Shown: positions 28,047 through 36,760 of the stretch, piece by piece
Numbering within the stretch: the stretch's first letter is position 1
Layout of the letters: each line of letters begins with the position of its first letter
Assembly: GCA_900768185.1 (NCBI GenBank)
Contig: CAAGCB010000029.1
Location: forward strand, 1 to 64,000
Direction: 5' to 3'
Origin: Alphaproteobacteria bacterium
GTDB lineage: Bacteria > Pseudomonadota > Alphaproteobacteria > CAAGCB01 > CAG-977
DNA length: 64,000 nt
Translations under genes and position numbers: made by a program
The notes under the pieces: model-generated
Databases searched by the model: none
The model's input: only the letters and a program-made list of their open reading frames with translations
Told to the model about the DNA's origin: nothing

Positions 28047-29294
28047 TTAAGAATTATCTAAAAACCAGCGCAAAAGGCGCACAAATTTATTCCCCGGAAC
28101 GGAAACGTCGCGTTTATGCTGAGGCGTGTTCATCAAAACGCGCGTCGTGTAGTGCATCATGCCGATGCAGTTCATATAGCTTTGATACGCGGCGGGGGGG
28201 ACGATTTTTTTGTCGTCGTTCAATCCCCGCGGCGATCCCGACCTTACGGGACGTTCCAAAATTTCAGCGGCTTTTTCGTTGATGCCGTGCAGCAAAGCGC
28301 CGCCGCCTGTCAGGACGAAATTTTGACATTCCGCGCACAGACCGGCGTGTGTCAAAACGGCTTTGACGTTTTCGAACAGTTTTTGGATTTCCGGCGCGAT
28401 GATTTTCACCAAATCGGCGCGGTTCACGGGAACGGTCGCGTCGTTTTCACCCAGCAGGGGAACGACGACGTCTTCGGTGGCGTAGGTGGCAGATGAAAGA
28501 GTCGAACCGTACAAAGTCTTTAATTTTTCCGCACTGGGCAGGGACGTGTGGAATGTTCTGGCGATAATCCGCGTGATTTGATCGCCGCCGAACGGCAGGT
28601 TCGTGATGAATACGGGCTGGTCGCCGTAAAAAAAGGCGATTCCCGTCGTCCCCGCGCCCAGATCAATCACTGCCGTTCCCTGTTTTTTTTCGTCTTCGGT
28701 CAGGCAAGCCAAGCCCGCCGCATAGGGCGAAGCCACGATTTTGGAACAAGACAGATTGCTGTGTTCCAAAGCGGAAACCGTGTCGTTCACGGGGTGGGAC
28801 GGCGCAAAAACCGTCAGCAGGGAAACGTGCAGAGATTCCCCCGTCAGTCCGCGCGGGTCGGCGACGGCGTAGCGCGAATCCAGCGTGTAGTCGATTGGCG
28901 CGCAATGCAGAATTTTGTCTTTTGACGCGGGGATTTTACCTTGCGCGGACGCGATCAGGCGGTTGACGATGTTTTGCGTGACTTCCGCCCCGCCCAGATC
29001 AATCGAATCCAAAACGGTTTGAGATTCCAGCGTTTTGGCGCATGACGACGCCACAACCGTTTTGATGCGTTCGCCGATGTTTTTTTCAGCCAGCTCGACG
29101 GCGTTTTTAACGGAATCGACGGTCGCCCCCATATCCGTGATTTCGCTGTCCCGCACGCCGTTGTTCTGGTACACGCCCGCGCCGACGACGACCGTTCTTT
29201 CCCCGCCCTGATAATAGGCGAGCAGACAGCATGTTTTAGACGTGCCGATATCTACCGTCGCAATGATGTTGTCTTTGTTTAAAATACGGGGCAA
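28047..29294 (-). CDS. ftsA: cell division protein FtsA
   Basis: FtsA is an actin-like ATPase that ties FtsZ to the membrane. The 415-residue product starts with the phosphate-1 motif TVDIGTSKTC, has DLGAGTTGIAFF near residue 200 and TGGGALL near residue 335. It ends with an amphipathic helix (KFVRLLRWFL) that would be the membrane-targeting sequence. The start is TTG with AAAGGAG 6 bases upstream. It lies 15 bases after ftsQ. Confidence 0.95.
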   Translation of the reverse strand: MPRILNKDNIIATVDIGTSKTCCLLAYYQGGERTVVVGAGVYQNNGVRDSEITDMGATVDSVKNAVELAEKNIGERIKTVVASSCAKTLESQTVLDSIDLGGAEVTQNIVNRLIASAQGKIPASKDKILHCAPIDYTLDSRYAVADPRGLTGESLHVSLLTVFAPSHPVNDTVSALEHSNLSCSKIVASPYAAGLACLTEDEKKQGTAVIDLGAGTTGIAFFYGDQPVFITNLPFGGDQITRIIARTFHTSLPSAEKLKTLYGSTLSSATYATEDVVVPLLGENDATVPVNRADLVKIIAPEIQKLFENVKAVLTHAGLCAECQNFVLTGGGALLHGINEKAAEILERPVRSGSPRGLNDDKKIVPPAAYQSYMNCIGMMHYTTRVLMNTPQHKRDVSVPGNKFVRLLRWFLDNS

Positions 29295-29309
29295 AGCGGA
29301 CTCCTTTGG

Positions 29310-30122
29310 CTAAAAGGCTGACTTTTTCGCGCTTTTCCCGTTTTTGGCGCGACTGTCTTCTTCCAGCCGGACAATCAGTTTGTCGGGCATGCGCAGGTCG
29401 ATCATGGTGACCTTGCGCGCCAGAAGCCCCTGCGTCCGGTTCAGATTCGCCAAACGCCCCCAAGCGGCGGCGGGATTTTTTTCGGGCAGGCGGATTGTGA
29501 TGCCCTTGTCAATGTCGTCCAGCAAAATGTTCCAGCGTCTGCGTCCGATTCTGACGGCGGCTTTGACGCGTTTGCGCAATTCGGGTTCCTGCGCCAGATA
29601 CGCCAGCAGTTCGGGCGTTCGTTCGGGCGCGTCCGTTCCCAGAATCAAAGGCAGACCGTTCAATTTTTTTACCAATGTTTCAACAGGCTGACCGTCCGTG
29701 TCGATCGGACGGTATTCGCCTCTGTTTTGCCAGACGGCGACGGGCGTGCGTTCCGTCAGGCGAATGTACAGAATGTGCGGCAGACGGCGTTCGATATGCA
29801 CCGTTTTGACCCACGGCAGACGCTGAACGGCTTTGCGCGCTTCGGGCAGGTCGATCGCCGTGATCGGCATGCCGCGTTCGACTTTCAGAACGTCCAGCAA
29901 TTCTTTTTGCGTCGTTCTGTCGCGTCCGCGGATATAGACTTCGCTCAGGCGCAAATCCGCGTTCAATGCCGTGTCGTGAATGAAAAAAGCCAGCTTTTCC
30001 TTTTTTTCGGCGTAATACGCGCTGTTCAGGAAAAGCGCGATTAAAATCGCCGAAACCGTCAAAGCCGAAACCGCCAAAAGCGGTTTTAACCCGATCGCGT
30101 TTTGGAATTTCAATCCCCGCAT
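29310..30122 (-). CDS. ftsQ: cell division protein FtsQ
   Basis: FtsQ links cytoplasmic and periplasmic division proteins. The 270-residue product has a short basic cytoplasmic tail, one membrane helix (LLAVSALTVSAILIALFL), a POTRA domain (LRLSEVYIRGRDRT and following) and the FtsQ beta domain (WVKTVHIERRLPHILYIRL). ATG 30122 is preferred to 30143 because GGAG lies about 8 bases upstream. It overlaps the 3' end of ddl by 13 bases. Confidence 0.92.
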   Translation of the reverse strand: MRGLKFQNAIGLKPLLAVSALTVSAILIALFLNSAYYAEKKEKLAFFIHDTALNADLRLSEVYIRGRDRTTQKELLDVLKVERGMPITAIDLPEARKAVQRLPWVKTVHIERRLPHILYIRLTERTPVAVWQNRGEYRPIDTDGQPVETLVKKLNGLPLILGTDAPERTPELLAYLAQEPELRKRVKAAVRIGRRRWNILLDDIDKGITIRLPEKNPAAAWGRLANLNRTQGLLARKVTMIDLRMPDKLIVRLEEDSRAKNGKSAKKSAF

Positions 30123-31036
30123 TCGGCGTGCTCCACCATCCAAACAACGATATCCCGATAGGAATAGCCCGCGTGTCCCGCGATTTCGGGAACCAAAGAC
30201 AACGAGGTCATGCCCGGTTGCGTGTTCGTTTCCAAAAGGGCGAAACGCGGCTTCGCCCCCGTGTCGTCATAACGGATGTCTGAACGCGAAATGCCGCGGC
30301 AACCCAGAGCCTTGTGGGCTTCGGCGGCAATACGCAACATTTCGTCGCGGTCGGCGGCGGGAATGTCCGTCGGGACGACGTGGCGCGCTCCGCCGTTTGA
30401 ATATTTCGCCGTGTAGTCGTAAAAGTCCTTGGCGGGCAGGATTTCCAGCATGCCCAACGCTTTGCCGTCCATTACGGCGACGGTCATTTCACGTCCGGCG
30501 ATGTATTCCTCCGCCAAAATCTTTTCATCGTCGGCATAGGGGTAGGTTTCGCCTTCAAACGGTTTTTTGCCGTTGTCGCGGTCGAAAATGAAAACGCCGA
30601 CGGAAGACCCGTCGCAAATCGGTTTCAAAACGAACGGATAGGGCGGAACATCGCCCGCCAAAATCTGTTCTTTTGTCACGACGCGTTCGGCGGCGACGGG
30701 CAGATTCGCGGCGCGATACAGTTTTTTCGCCAGAACTTTGTTCATCGCCAGAGCGGACGCCGCGCGCCCCGAATGGGTGTAGGGAACGCCCATGATATCC
30801 AGCAAACCTTGCACGCAACCGTCTTCGCCGTATTTGCCGTGCAGAGCGTTGAACACGACATCGGGTTTTTGCGCCGTCAGCGTGTCGACGAACTGACGCA
30901 AATCATGCGTCAAATCCAGTTCGGAAACGTCGTAGCCCGCCTGGCGCAACGCTTCGGCGACGTTCGCCCCGCTTGCCAGAGAAACGTCGCGTTCGGACGA
31001 CATGCCGCCCATCAATACCGTTACTTTTTTAGCCAT
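30110..31036 (-). CDS. ddl: D-alanine--D-alanine ligase
   Basis: Ddl makes the D-Ala-D-Ala dipeptide used by MurF. The 308-residue ATP-grasp protein has HGKYGEDGCVQG near residue 65, the SALAMNK block, and ETNTQPGMTSLSL near the C-terminus (metal and substrate binding). The start at 31036 overlaps the murB stop by one base (TAATG), which fixes it against the longer open frame up to 31096. Confidence 0.95.
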   Translation of the reverse strand: MAKKVTVLMGGMSSERDVSLASGANVAEALRQAGYDVSELDLTHDLRQFVDTLTAQKPDVVFNALHGKYGEDGCVQGLLDIMGVPYTHSGRAASALAMNKVLAKKLYRAANLPVAAERVVTKEQILAGDVPPYPFVLKPICDGSSVGVFIFDRDNGKKPFEGETYPYADDEKILAEEYIAGREMTVAVMDGKALGMLEILPAKDFYDYTAKYSNGGARHVVPTDIPAADRDEMLRIAAEAHKALGCRGISRSDIRYDDTGAKPRFALLETNTQPGMTSLSLVPEIAGHAGYSYRDIVVWMVEHAECGD

Positions 31037-31992
31037 TATCTGCCCCCGAAGCTGCTGAAGCGTTTTGTTTTCACGCCGACGCGGCGCACTTCCCATTCCA
31101 GTTTGATTTCGCTGGTTTCAAAAACGCGGCGCTGCACCAGCTCGCCCAGCGTTTCGAAATCCTGCGCCGTCGCCTTGCCCGTATTGATGAAAAAGTTGCA
31201 ATGCTTTTCCGATACTGCCGCGCCGCCGATCTTCAGTCCGCGGCACCCCGCTTTTTCAATCAGCTGCCACGCCTTCAGCCCGACGGGGTTTTTAAACATC
31301 GAACCCGCGGTTCTGACGCCCTGCGGCTGGGATTTTTCGCGCAAAGCCTTGTATTCGTTCATACGGGCGCGGATCGCGTCGGGGGAATCGGGGGTTCCCT
31401 TTAAAACGGCGCCCGTGAATATCCAGTTGTCGGGCAAGGCGTTTGAACGATAGTCGAACGGCACTTCGCCGCGTTGCAGCACCATTTTCTTGCCCAAAAT
31501 GTCAAGGGCGGTCAATTCTTCCAGCGTGTCGGCGGTCGAACGTCCGTGCGCCCCCGCGTTCATGCGGATCGCGCCGCCCAGCGTGCCGGGGATTCCGCAC
31601 ATGAATTCAAATCCCGCCAGTCCCGCTTCCAATGCCGCGCGGGCGATTTCCATATTGCGCGCTCCCGCGCCGCAATAAATCCGTTCGCCATCGATTTCGA
31701 TTTGCGCGAACGGTTTGCCCAGATGAACGACGACGCCGGGGATTCCCCCGTCGCGAATCAACAGGTTCGATCCGCCGCCGATAACGGTCAGCGGCGCGTT
31801 CGGGCGGCTGGCTAAAAAGAATTCCAAATCGTCCGCGTCTGCGGGCGTGAACAGAATTTCCGCCGCGCCCCCGACCCCCAGCCACGTCATTTTCGCCGTG
31901 GGCGCGTTTTCCTCAACCTTTCCCCGCACGGGGGGCATCAGCCGCTTCAGTTCGGATTCTTTGGAAAAAAGACTTTTCAAAAAAGAAAACAT
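31036..31992 (-). CDS. murB: UDP-N-acetylenolpyruvoylglucosamine reductase
   Basis: MurB reduces the enolpyruvyl group to form UDP-MurNAc, using FAD and NADPH. In 318 residues, GGGSNLLIRDGG binds FAD near residue 77, FMCGIPGTLGGAIRMNAGAHG is the family signature, and AGSMFKNP carries the catalytic Ser. The C-terminal Glu is within TLGELVQ. The ATG follows the murC stop directly, with AGAGG upstream. Confidence 0.95.
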   Translation of the reverse strand: MFSFLKSLFSKESELKRLMPPVRGKVEENAPTAKMTWLGVGGAAEILFTPADADDLEFFLASRPNAPLTVIGGGSNLLIRDGGIPGVVVHLGKPFAQIEIDGERIYCGAGARNMEIARAALEAGLAGFEFMCGIPGTLGGAIRMNAGAHGRSTADTLEELTALDILGKKMVLQRGEVPFDYRSNALPDNWIFTGAVLKGTPDSPDAIRARMNEYKALREKSQPQGVRTAGSMFKNPVGLKAWQLIEKAGCRGLKIGGAAVSEKHCNFFINTGKATAQDFETLGELVQRRVFETSEIKLEWEVRRVGVKTKRFSSFGGR

Positions 31993-33435
31993 TTACGCCT
32001 CTTTGCCGTCGCGGGCGAACGCCTGCTCCAATTCGCGGGGCAGGGCTTTCGCCCACGAAGAAATACTGCCGGCGCCCAAGCAGATGACGATGTCGCCCGC
32101 GGACGCTTCGGCTTTGATTATATCCGCCAAATCTTCACGTTTGTTTAACGTGATGACGTGGCGGTGACCGTGCGCGCGCAGTCCCTCCGCCAGAGCGTCT
32201 TTGTTCGCGGAGGGAATTTCGGGTTCGCCCGCGGCGTACACGTCGGCGACGATGACGCAGTCCGCGTCGTTGAACGCCGTGCAGAACATGTCGAACAGGT
32301 CGGCGACGCGCGTATAGCGGTGCGGCTGAAACACGGCGATGACTTTTTTTGGGGCGACTTCGCGCGCGGCGCGCAGGGTCGACGCGATTTCAATCGGGTG
32401 GTGTCCGTAATCGTCAATGACCGTGATGCCGTTCGTTTCGCCCGTTTTCGTGAAACGGCGCTGAACGCCCGTGAAACCGGACAGAGCCTTTTTCATGTTT
32501 TCTTCCGAAATGCCCAGACGCAACCCGACGCCGATCGCCGCCAAGGCGTTCAGCACGTTGTGACGTCCGTACACGGGCAGCGAAAATCCTTCCATACGCA
32601 GGGATTCGCCCGTGGGACTCAGGTTATCGGCGACCACGACGTCAAACGTGATCAATCCGGGGGCGGCGTGAATGTTCTGCGCCGTGACTTCCGCCTGCGG
32701 GGTAAAGCCGTAGGTGATCAGACGGCGATCCGAAATTTGCGATATCATGTGCTGGACTTCGGGGTGGTCGACGCACAGGCACGCGAAACCGTAAAAGGGA
32801 ATATTCTGAACAAACGTGCGGTAGGCGTCCTTCATCTTTTCATAGGTGCCGTAGTAGTTCAGGTGTTCGGGATCCATGTTCGTCACGATGACCGCCGTCG
32901 CGGGCAATTTTAAAAAGCTGCCGTCCGATTCGTCAGCCTCGGCGACCAGCCAGTCCCCGTCGCCCAGATGCGCGTTCGTGCCGTAGGCGTTGATGATGCC
33001 GCCGTTGGCGACCGTGGGATCCAGTCCCGCCGTTTGCAAAACCAGTCCGATCATGGACGTCGTCGTCGTTTTGCCGTGCGTGCCGCCGACCGCGATCGAC
33101 CATTTCAAGCGCATCAGTTCCGCCAGCATTTCGGCGCGGCGCACTACGGGTATGCGGCGCAGGCGGGCTTCTTTGACTTCGACGTTTTCGGGATTGATGG
33201 CGGAGGAAACGACGACGACGCCCGCATGTTCAACGTTTTCGGCGGCGTGTCCGATGACGATGTCGATGCCTTGCGCGCGCAGACGTTTGACGTTTGAATT
33301 TTCGGAAATATCCGATCCTTGGACGCTGTAGCCCAGATTGTGCATCAATTCGGCGATGCAGCTCATGCCGCTGCCGCCGATACCGATAAAGTGAATCGTT
33401 CCGATGGGAAAAGGCAAATGCGTTGTTTGTGTCAT
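31993..33435 (-). CDS. murC: UDP-N-acetylmuramate--L-alanine ligase
   Basis: MurC adds L-Ala, the first residue of the peptidoglycan stem. The 480-residue protein shows HFIGIGGSGMSCIAELMH at the N-terminus, the ATP motif GTHGKTTTTSM near residue 112 and DDYGHHP near residue 344. Gene order murG-murC-murB-ddl is the standard dcw order. AAGGG lies 11 bases upstream of the ATG. Confidence 0.96.
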   Translation of the reverse strand: MTQTTHLPFPIGTIHFIGIGGSGMSCIAELMHNLGYSVQGSDISENSNVKRLRAQGIDIVIGHAAENVEHAGVVVVSSAINPENVEVKEARLRRIPVVRRAEMLAELMRLKWSIAVGGTHGKTTTTSMIGLVLQTAGLDPTVANGGIINAYGTNAHLGDGDWLVAEADESDGSFLKLPATAVIVTNMDPEHLNYYGTYEKMKDAYRTFVQNIPFYGFACLCVDHPEVQHMISQISDRRLITYGFTPQAEVTAQNIHAAPGLITFDVVVADNLSPTGESLRMEGFSLPVYGRHNVLNALAAIGVGLRLGISEENMKKALSGFTGVQRRFTKTGETNGITVIDDYGHHPIEIASTLRAAREVAPKKVIAVFQPHRYTRVADLFDMFCTAFNDADCVIVADVYAAGEPEIPSANKDALAEGLRAHGHRHVITLNKREDLADIIKAEASAGDIVICLGAGSISSWAKALPRELEQAFARDGKEA

Positions 33436-33441
33436 GTCAAT

Positions 33442-34533
33442 TCAAGCCCTTGCTGTGTTTAAAACCGCGTCGGCGAACAACCGCACGGCGTCGGGTTTGC
33501 CCAATTCTTTGGCTTTGCCGGCGGTTTGCGCCAAAACGGACGGGGCGTCCGAAAAACGCTTTATCATACTCGCCAGACGGTCGGGTGTAAAGTCGGGTTC
33601 TTCGCATAAAAACGCGCCGCCGCTTTCCGCCATGAACCGCGCGTTTTTCAACTGATGCGCGTCGGGGGAACGCAAAATCGGCACAATAATCGCCGGTCGT
33701 CCCGCGACCGCCAGTTCCGCGATGCTGGACGCGCCCGCGCGGCACACGACCAGATGCGCCGCCGCCAGTCTGTCCGCCATATCCGTAAAGAACGACGCCA
33801 GTTCAACGCTGATGCCGGATCCGTCGTAAGCGGTTTTAACCGCGTCCAAATCGGCGGCGCGGCATTGTTGGGCGACGCGCAGACGGGATTTGACGGCATC
33901 GGGCAGGGATTTCAACGCCGCGGGAACGACGGACGACAGAATGCCCGCCCCCTGCGAACCGCCGAAAATCAGCAGGTTGAACGTGTCGGCGGCGGGGGTG
34001 TAGTCCGTATCGCGCAAAGCCAGAACGGCGGGGCGCACGGGAACGCCCGTGTAGGCCGTTTTGATATTCGCGGGGACGCGTTCAACCGTCGGAAAAGTCG
34101 TGGCGATCAGGGCGGCGCGCTTTGCCAGAAAGCGGTTCGCCCCGCCCAAAACGGCGTTTTGTTCGTGCAAAATCAGCGGAATGCCCAAAATTCCCGCCGC
34201 GAACGACGCGGGAAAGGCGGCGTATCCGCCGAAACCGACGACGGCGTTCGGCTTTTCCCTGATAAAAATCAGCAGACTTTGCAGAATGCCGATGCCCATC
34301 AGAAACATCGCCTGCAATTTTTTGAACAGGGGTTTGCCCGCATAAGCACCCGCGAAAACGCGGTGAACCTTCGCCTGCGGAAAATTTTCGGAAAACGAAT
34401 CGCCGCGCCCGTCCGTCACAAAACCGATGCCGACGCCGCGCGCCGTCAATTCCTTTGCCAGAGCTTCGGCGGGGAAAACGTGTCCGCCCGTGCCGCCCGC
34501 CGTTAAAATGATTTTTATGTCCGATTTGTTCAT
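33442..34533 (-). CDS. murG: MurG UDP-GlcNAc transferase (lipid II synthase)
   Basis: MurG adds GlcNAc to lipid I at the inner face of the membrane. The 363-residue protein starts TAGGTGGHVFPA after a short lead, has HEQNAVLGGANR near residue 126 and a C-terminal UDP-GlcNAc site (CRAGASSIAEL, VPILRSPDAHQ). The long open frame to 35115 is read-through over ftsW; the true ATG at 34533 overlaps the ftsW stop (ATGA). Confidence 0.96.
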   Translation of the reverse strand: MNKSDIKIILTAGGTGGHVFPAEALAKELTARGVGIGFVTDGRGDSFSENFPQAKVHRVFAGAYAGKPLFKKLQAMFLMGIGILQSLLIFIREKPNAVVGFGGYAAFPASFAAGILGIPLILHEQNAVLGGANRFLAKRAALIATTFPTVERVPANIKTAYTGVPVRPAVLALRDTDYTPAADTFNLLIFGGSQGAGILSSVVPAALKSLPDAVKSRLRVAQQCRAADLDAVKTAYDGSGISVELASFFTDMADRLAAAHLVVCRAGASSIAELAVAGRPAIIVPILRSPDAHQLKNARFMAESGGAFLCEEPDFTPDRLASMIKRFSDAPSVLAQTAGKAKELGKPDAVRLFADAVLNTARA

Positions 34534-35657
34534 TGCTTTTCCCCGATCGAATTGGTGCTGCGCGTCAAAGCCAGAACCATGCCCATGCCGAACCCCAGCG
34601 ATACCAGCGACGATCCGCCGTAGGATATAAACGGCAACGTCATGCCTTTTGTCGGCATCATGCCCAGCGTCGACGCGATGTTGACCACCGCCTGCATGCC
34701 GAATTGAACCAATAAACCCGAAACCGCCAGCAGAGTAAATAAGTTTTTGTCGCGAAAAATCAAATAAAATCCGCGCAAAACGATCAAGGCGAACACCGCC
34801 GTCACGATCAGGCAGAACAGCAGTCCGAATTCTTCGCCCGCGACCGCCATGATAAAGTCCGTATGAGCGTCGGGCAAAATGTTTTTGACAACGCCCTCTC
34901 CCGGACCGCGTCCGACAAAGCCGCCGTTTTTGAACGCTTCCAACGCGGTGGTCAGCTGAAACGTGTCGCCCGTTTCGGGGGCGATGAATCGGTCGATGCG
35001 CGAACGTACATGCGGAATGAACGCGTAAGCGCAACAGGATCCGACCGCGCCCGCCGCGCCCAGCGCGCACATCGCTTTTTGCGATATGCCGCTGAGAAAC
35101 AGCTCCGTTCCCCAAATGACGCCGACCGTCGCGGTCATGCCGAAATCGGGCTGGGCGATCAAAAGCGCGCCCAAAACGACGAAGACCCCCAGCGAAATCA
35201 GCGTGCCGCGGAATTTTTCGTCTTTTTTACCCAGCGAAATCAGCCATGCCGTGACGACGGCAAAAGCGGGTTTGGCGATTTCGGACGGTTGGACGGACAC
35301 GCCGAAGACGCGAATCCAGCGGGACGCGCCTTTGATTTCCGAACCGTGCGCCAAAACCAGAATCAGCAATACGAAAGCCGCCGCCAAAACCAGACAGCTC
35401 AGACGGCGAATCGTTTGCGGCGACAGCATGGAAACGCCGATCATCACGCCGATCGACAGCGTCAGAAAGAACATCTGATGCCGGATTAAAAAATAAGTAT
35501 CCAATTTCAGCCGTTCGGCTATCGGAGGAGTCGCGCAAAACGATAGCACGATGCCGAAACCGATAAGAACAAACAGGGTTGACAGAAGAAAGTGGTCAAC
35601 GCTCCACCACCAGCGTCCCAAAACGCTGTTATCGGTGCGCGCAATCGCCGTCTTCAT
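34530..35657 (-). CDS. ftsW: SEDS-family septal glycosyltransferase FtsW
   Basis: FtsW polymerises lipid II at the septum together with FtsI. The 375-residue protein has about ten membrane helices, the GASRWI motif near residue 110, QPDFGMTATV, and the C-terminal FISYGGSSL signature. It is normally preceded by murD; here mraY ends only 9 bases upstream, so murD is absent from this position. Confidence 0.95.
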   Translation of the reverse strand: MKTAIARTDNSVLGRWWWSVDHFLLSTLFVLIGFGIVLSFCATPPIAERLKLDTYFLIRHQMFFLTLSIGVMIGVSMLSPQTIRRLSCLVLAAAFVLLILVLAHGSEIKGASRWIRVFGVSVQPSEIAKPAFAVVTAWLISLGKKDEKFRGTLISLGVFVVLGALLIAQPDFGMTATVGVIWGTELFLSGISQKAMCALGAAGAVGSCCAYAFIPHVRSRIDRFIAPETGDTFQLTTALEAFKNGGFVGRGPGEGVVKNILPDAHTDFIMAVAGEEFGLLFCLIVTAVFALIVLRGFYLIFRDKNLFTLLAVSGLLVQFGMQAVVNIASTLGMMPTKGMTLPFISYGGSSLVSLGFGMGMVLALTRSTNSIGEKQ

Positions 35658-35666
35658 ACGCGTTCC

Positions 35667-36755
35667 TTATCGGATTTTCAGGCTGGACAGGGCAATCAGC
35701 CCCAAAATGATCGAAATGATCCAAAAACGCACGACGACGGTTTGTTCCGACCAGCCCATCTTTTCGAAATGATGGTGAATCGGCGCCATTTTAAACACCC
35801 GTTTGCCGCGCGTTTTGAACGACACGACCTGAATAATCACGGACAGCGTTTCCAAAACGAACAGACCGCCCGCAATCGCCAAAACGATTTCGTGCTTCGT
35901 CGCGACGCTCAGCGTACCGAGCGCGCCGCCCAGCATCAGCGATCCCGTGTCCCCCATAAAGATTTTGGCGGGCGGGGCGTTGAACCACAAAAATCCCAGT
36001 CCTGCGCCGATCAGCGCGCCGCAAAAGACGGACAGCTCTCCGGTGCCGGCAATGTAAGGCAACTGCAAATACGCCGCGAAAGCCGCGTGTCCCGCGACAT
36101 AGGCGATAATCAAAAATACGAAGGACACGACCATAACGGGCATGATCGCCAGTCCGTCCAGTCCGTCGGTCAGGTTGACGGCGTTTGACGATCCGACGAT
36201 GACAAACATCGCAAATGGAATATAAAAAAGACCGAGATTCAGAGACAGGTTTTTAAAAAACGGAAAAGTCAGCGTCGTCGCCGTCGGTTCGGCGGTCGCG
36301 TCCGCGATAAACCACACTGCCGCAAAAGCGCATGAAAATTCCAGCACCAGCTTTAACTTCCCGTGCATGCCCGCCGAGTTTTTTCTGGATACTTTCAGAT
36401 AATCGTCGGCAAATCCGATCAGGGAAAAACAAGTGGTAATTCCCAAAACCGCCCAAATGAACGGGTTGTTCCAGTCTGCCCACAGCAACGTCGAAACGCA
36501 CAGTGAAATCAAAATCATCAGTCCGCCCATGGTCGGAGTGCCCTGTTTGGTTTTCAAATGCGATTCGGGTCCGTCCGTGCGTATCGGCTGACAGGCGTGC
36601 TGTTTGTCTTTCAGCCAGTGTATTACGAACGGACCGACGGCGAAACACACGATCAGCGCGGTGAAAATCGCGCCGCCCGTGCGGAACGTCAGATATTTGA
36701 ACAGGTTTAAAACGGAATATTTGTCAGACAGCGGAAACAGAAGATTGTAGAGCAT
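35667..36755 (-). CDS. mraY: phospho-N-acetylmuramoyl-pentapeptide transferase
   Basis: MraY moves the MurNAc-pentapeptide onto undecaprenyl phosphate to give lipid I. The 362-residue, ten-helix membrane protein has the catalytic DDYLKVSRKN segment, NLTDGLDGLA and the HHHFEKMGW motif. It is 5 bases downstream of the murE-murF fusion. Confidence 0.96.
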   Translation of the reverse strand: MLYNLLFPLSDKYSVLNLFKYLTFRTGGAIFTALIVCFAVGPFVIHWLKDKQHACQPIRTDGPESHLKTKQGTPTMGGLMILISLCVSTLLWADWNNPFIWAVLGITTCFSLIGFADDYLKVSRKNSAGMHGKLKLVLEFSCAFAAVWFIADATAEPTATTLTFPFFKNLSLNLGLFYIPFAMFVIVGSSNAVNLTDGLDGLAIMPVMVVSFVFLIIAYVAGHAAFAAYLQLPYIAGTGELSVFCGALIGAGLGFLWFNAPPAKIFMGDTGSLMLGGALGTLSVATKHEIVLAIAGGLFVLETLSVIIQVVSFKTRGKRVFKMAPIHHHFEKMGWSEQTVVVRFWIISIILGLIALSSLKIR

Positions 36756-36760
36756 TTTGC

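Noticed and set aside
34534..35115. Longer murG reading (557 codons)
   Set aside because: The extra N-terminus overlaps ftsW in another frame; the ATGA overlap and family N-terminus fix the start at 34533.
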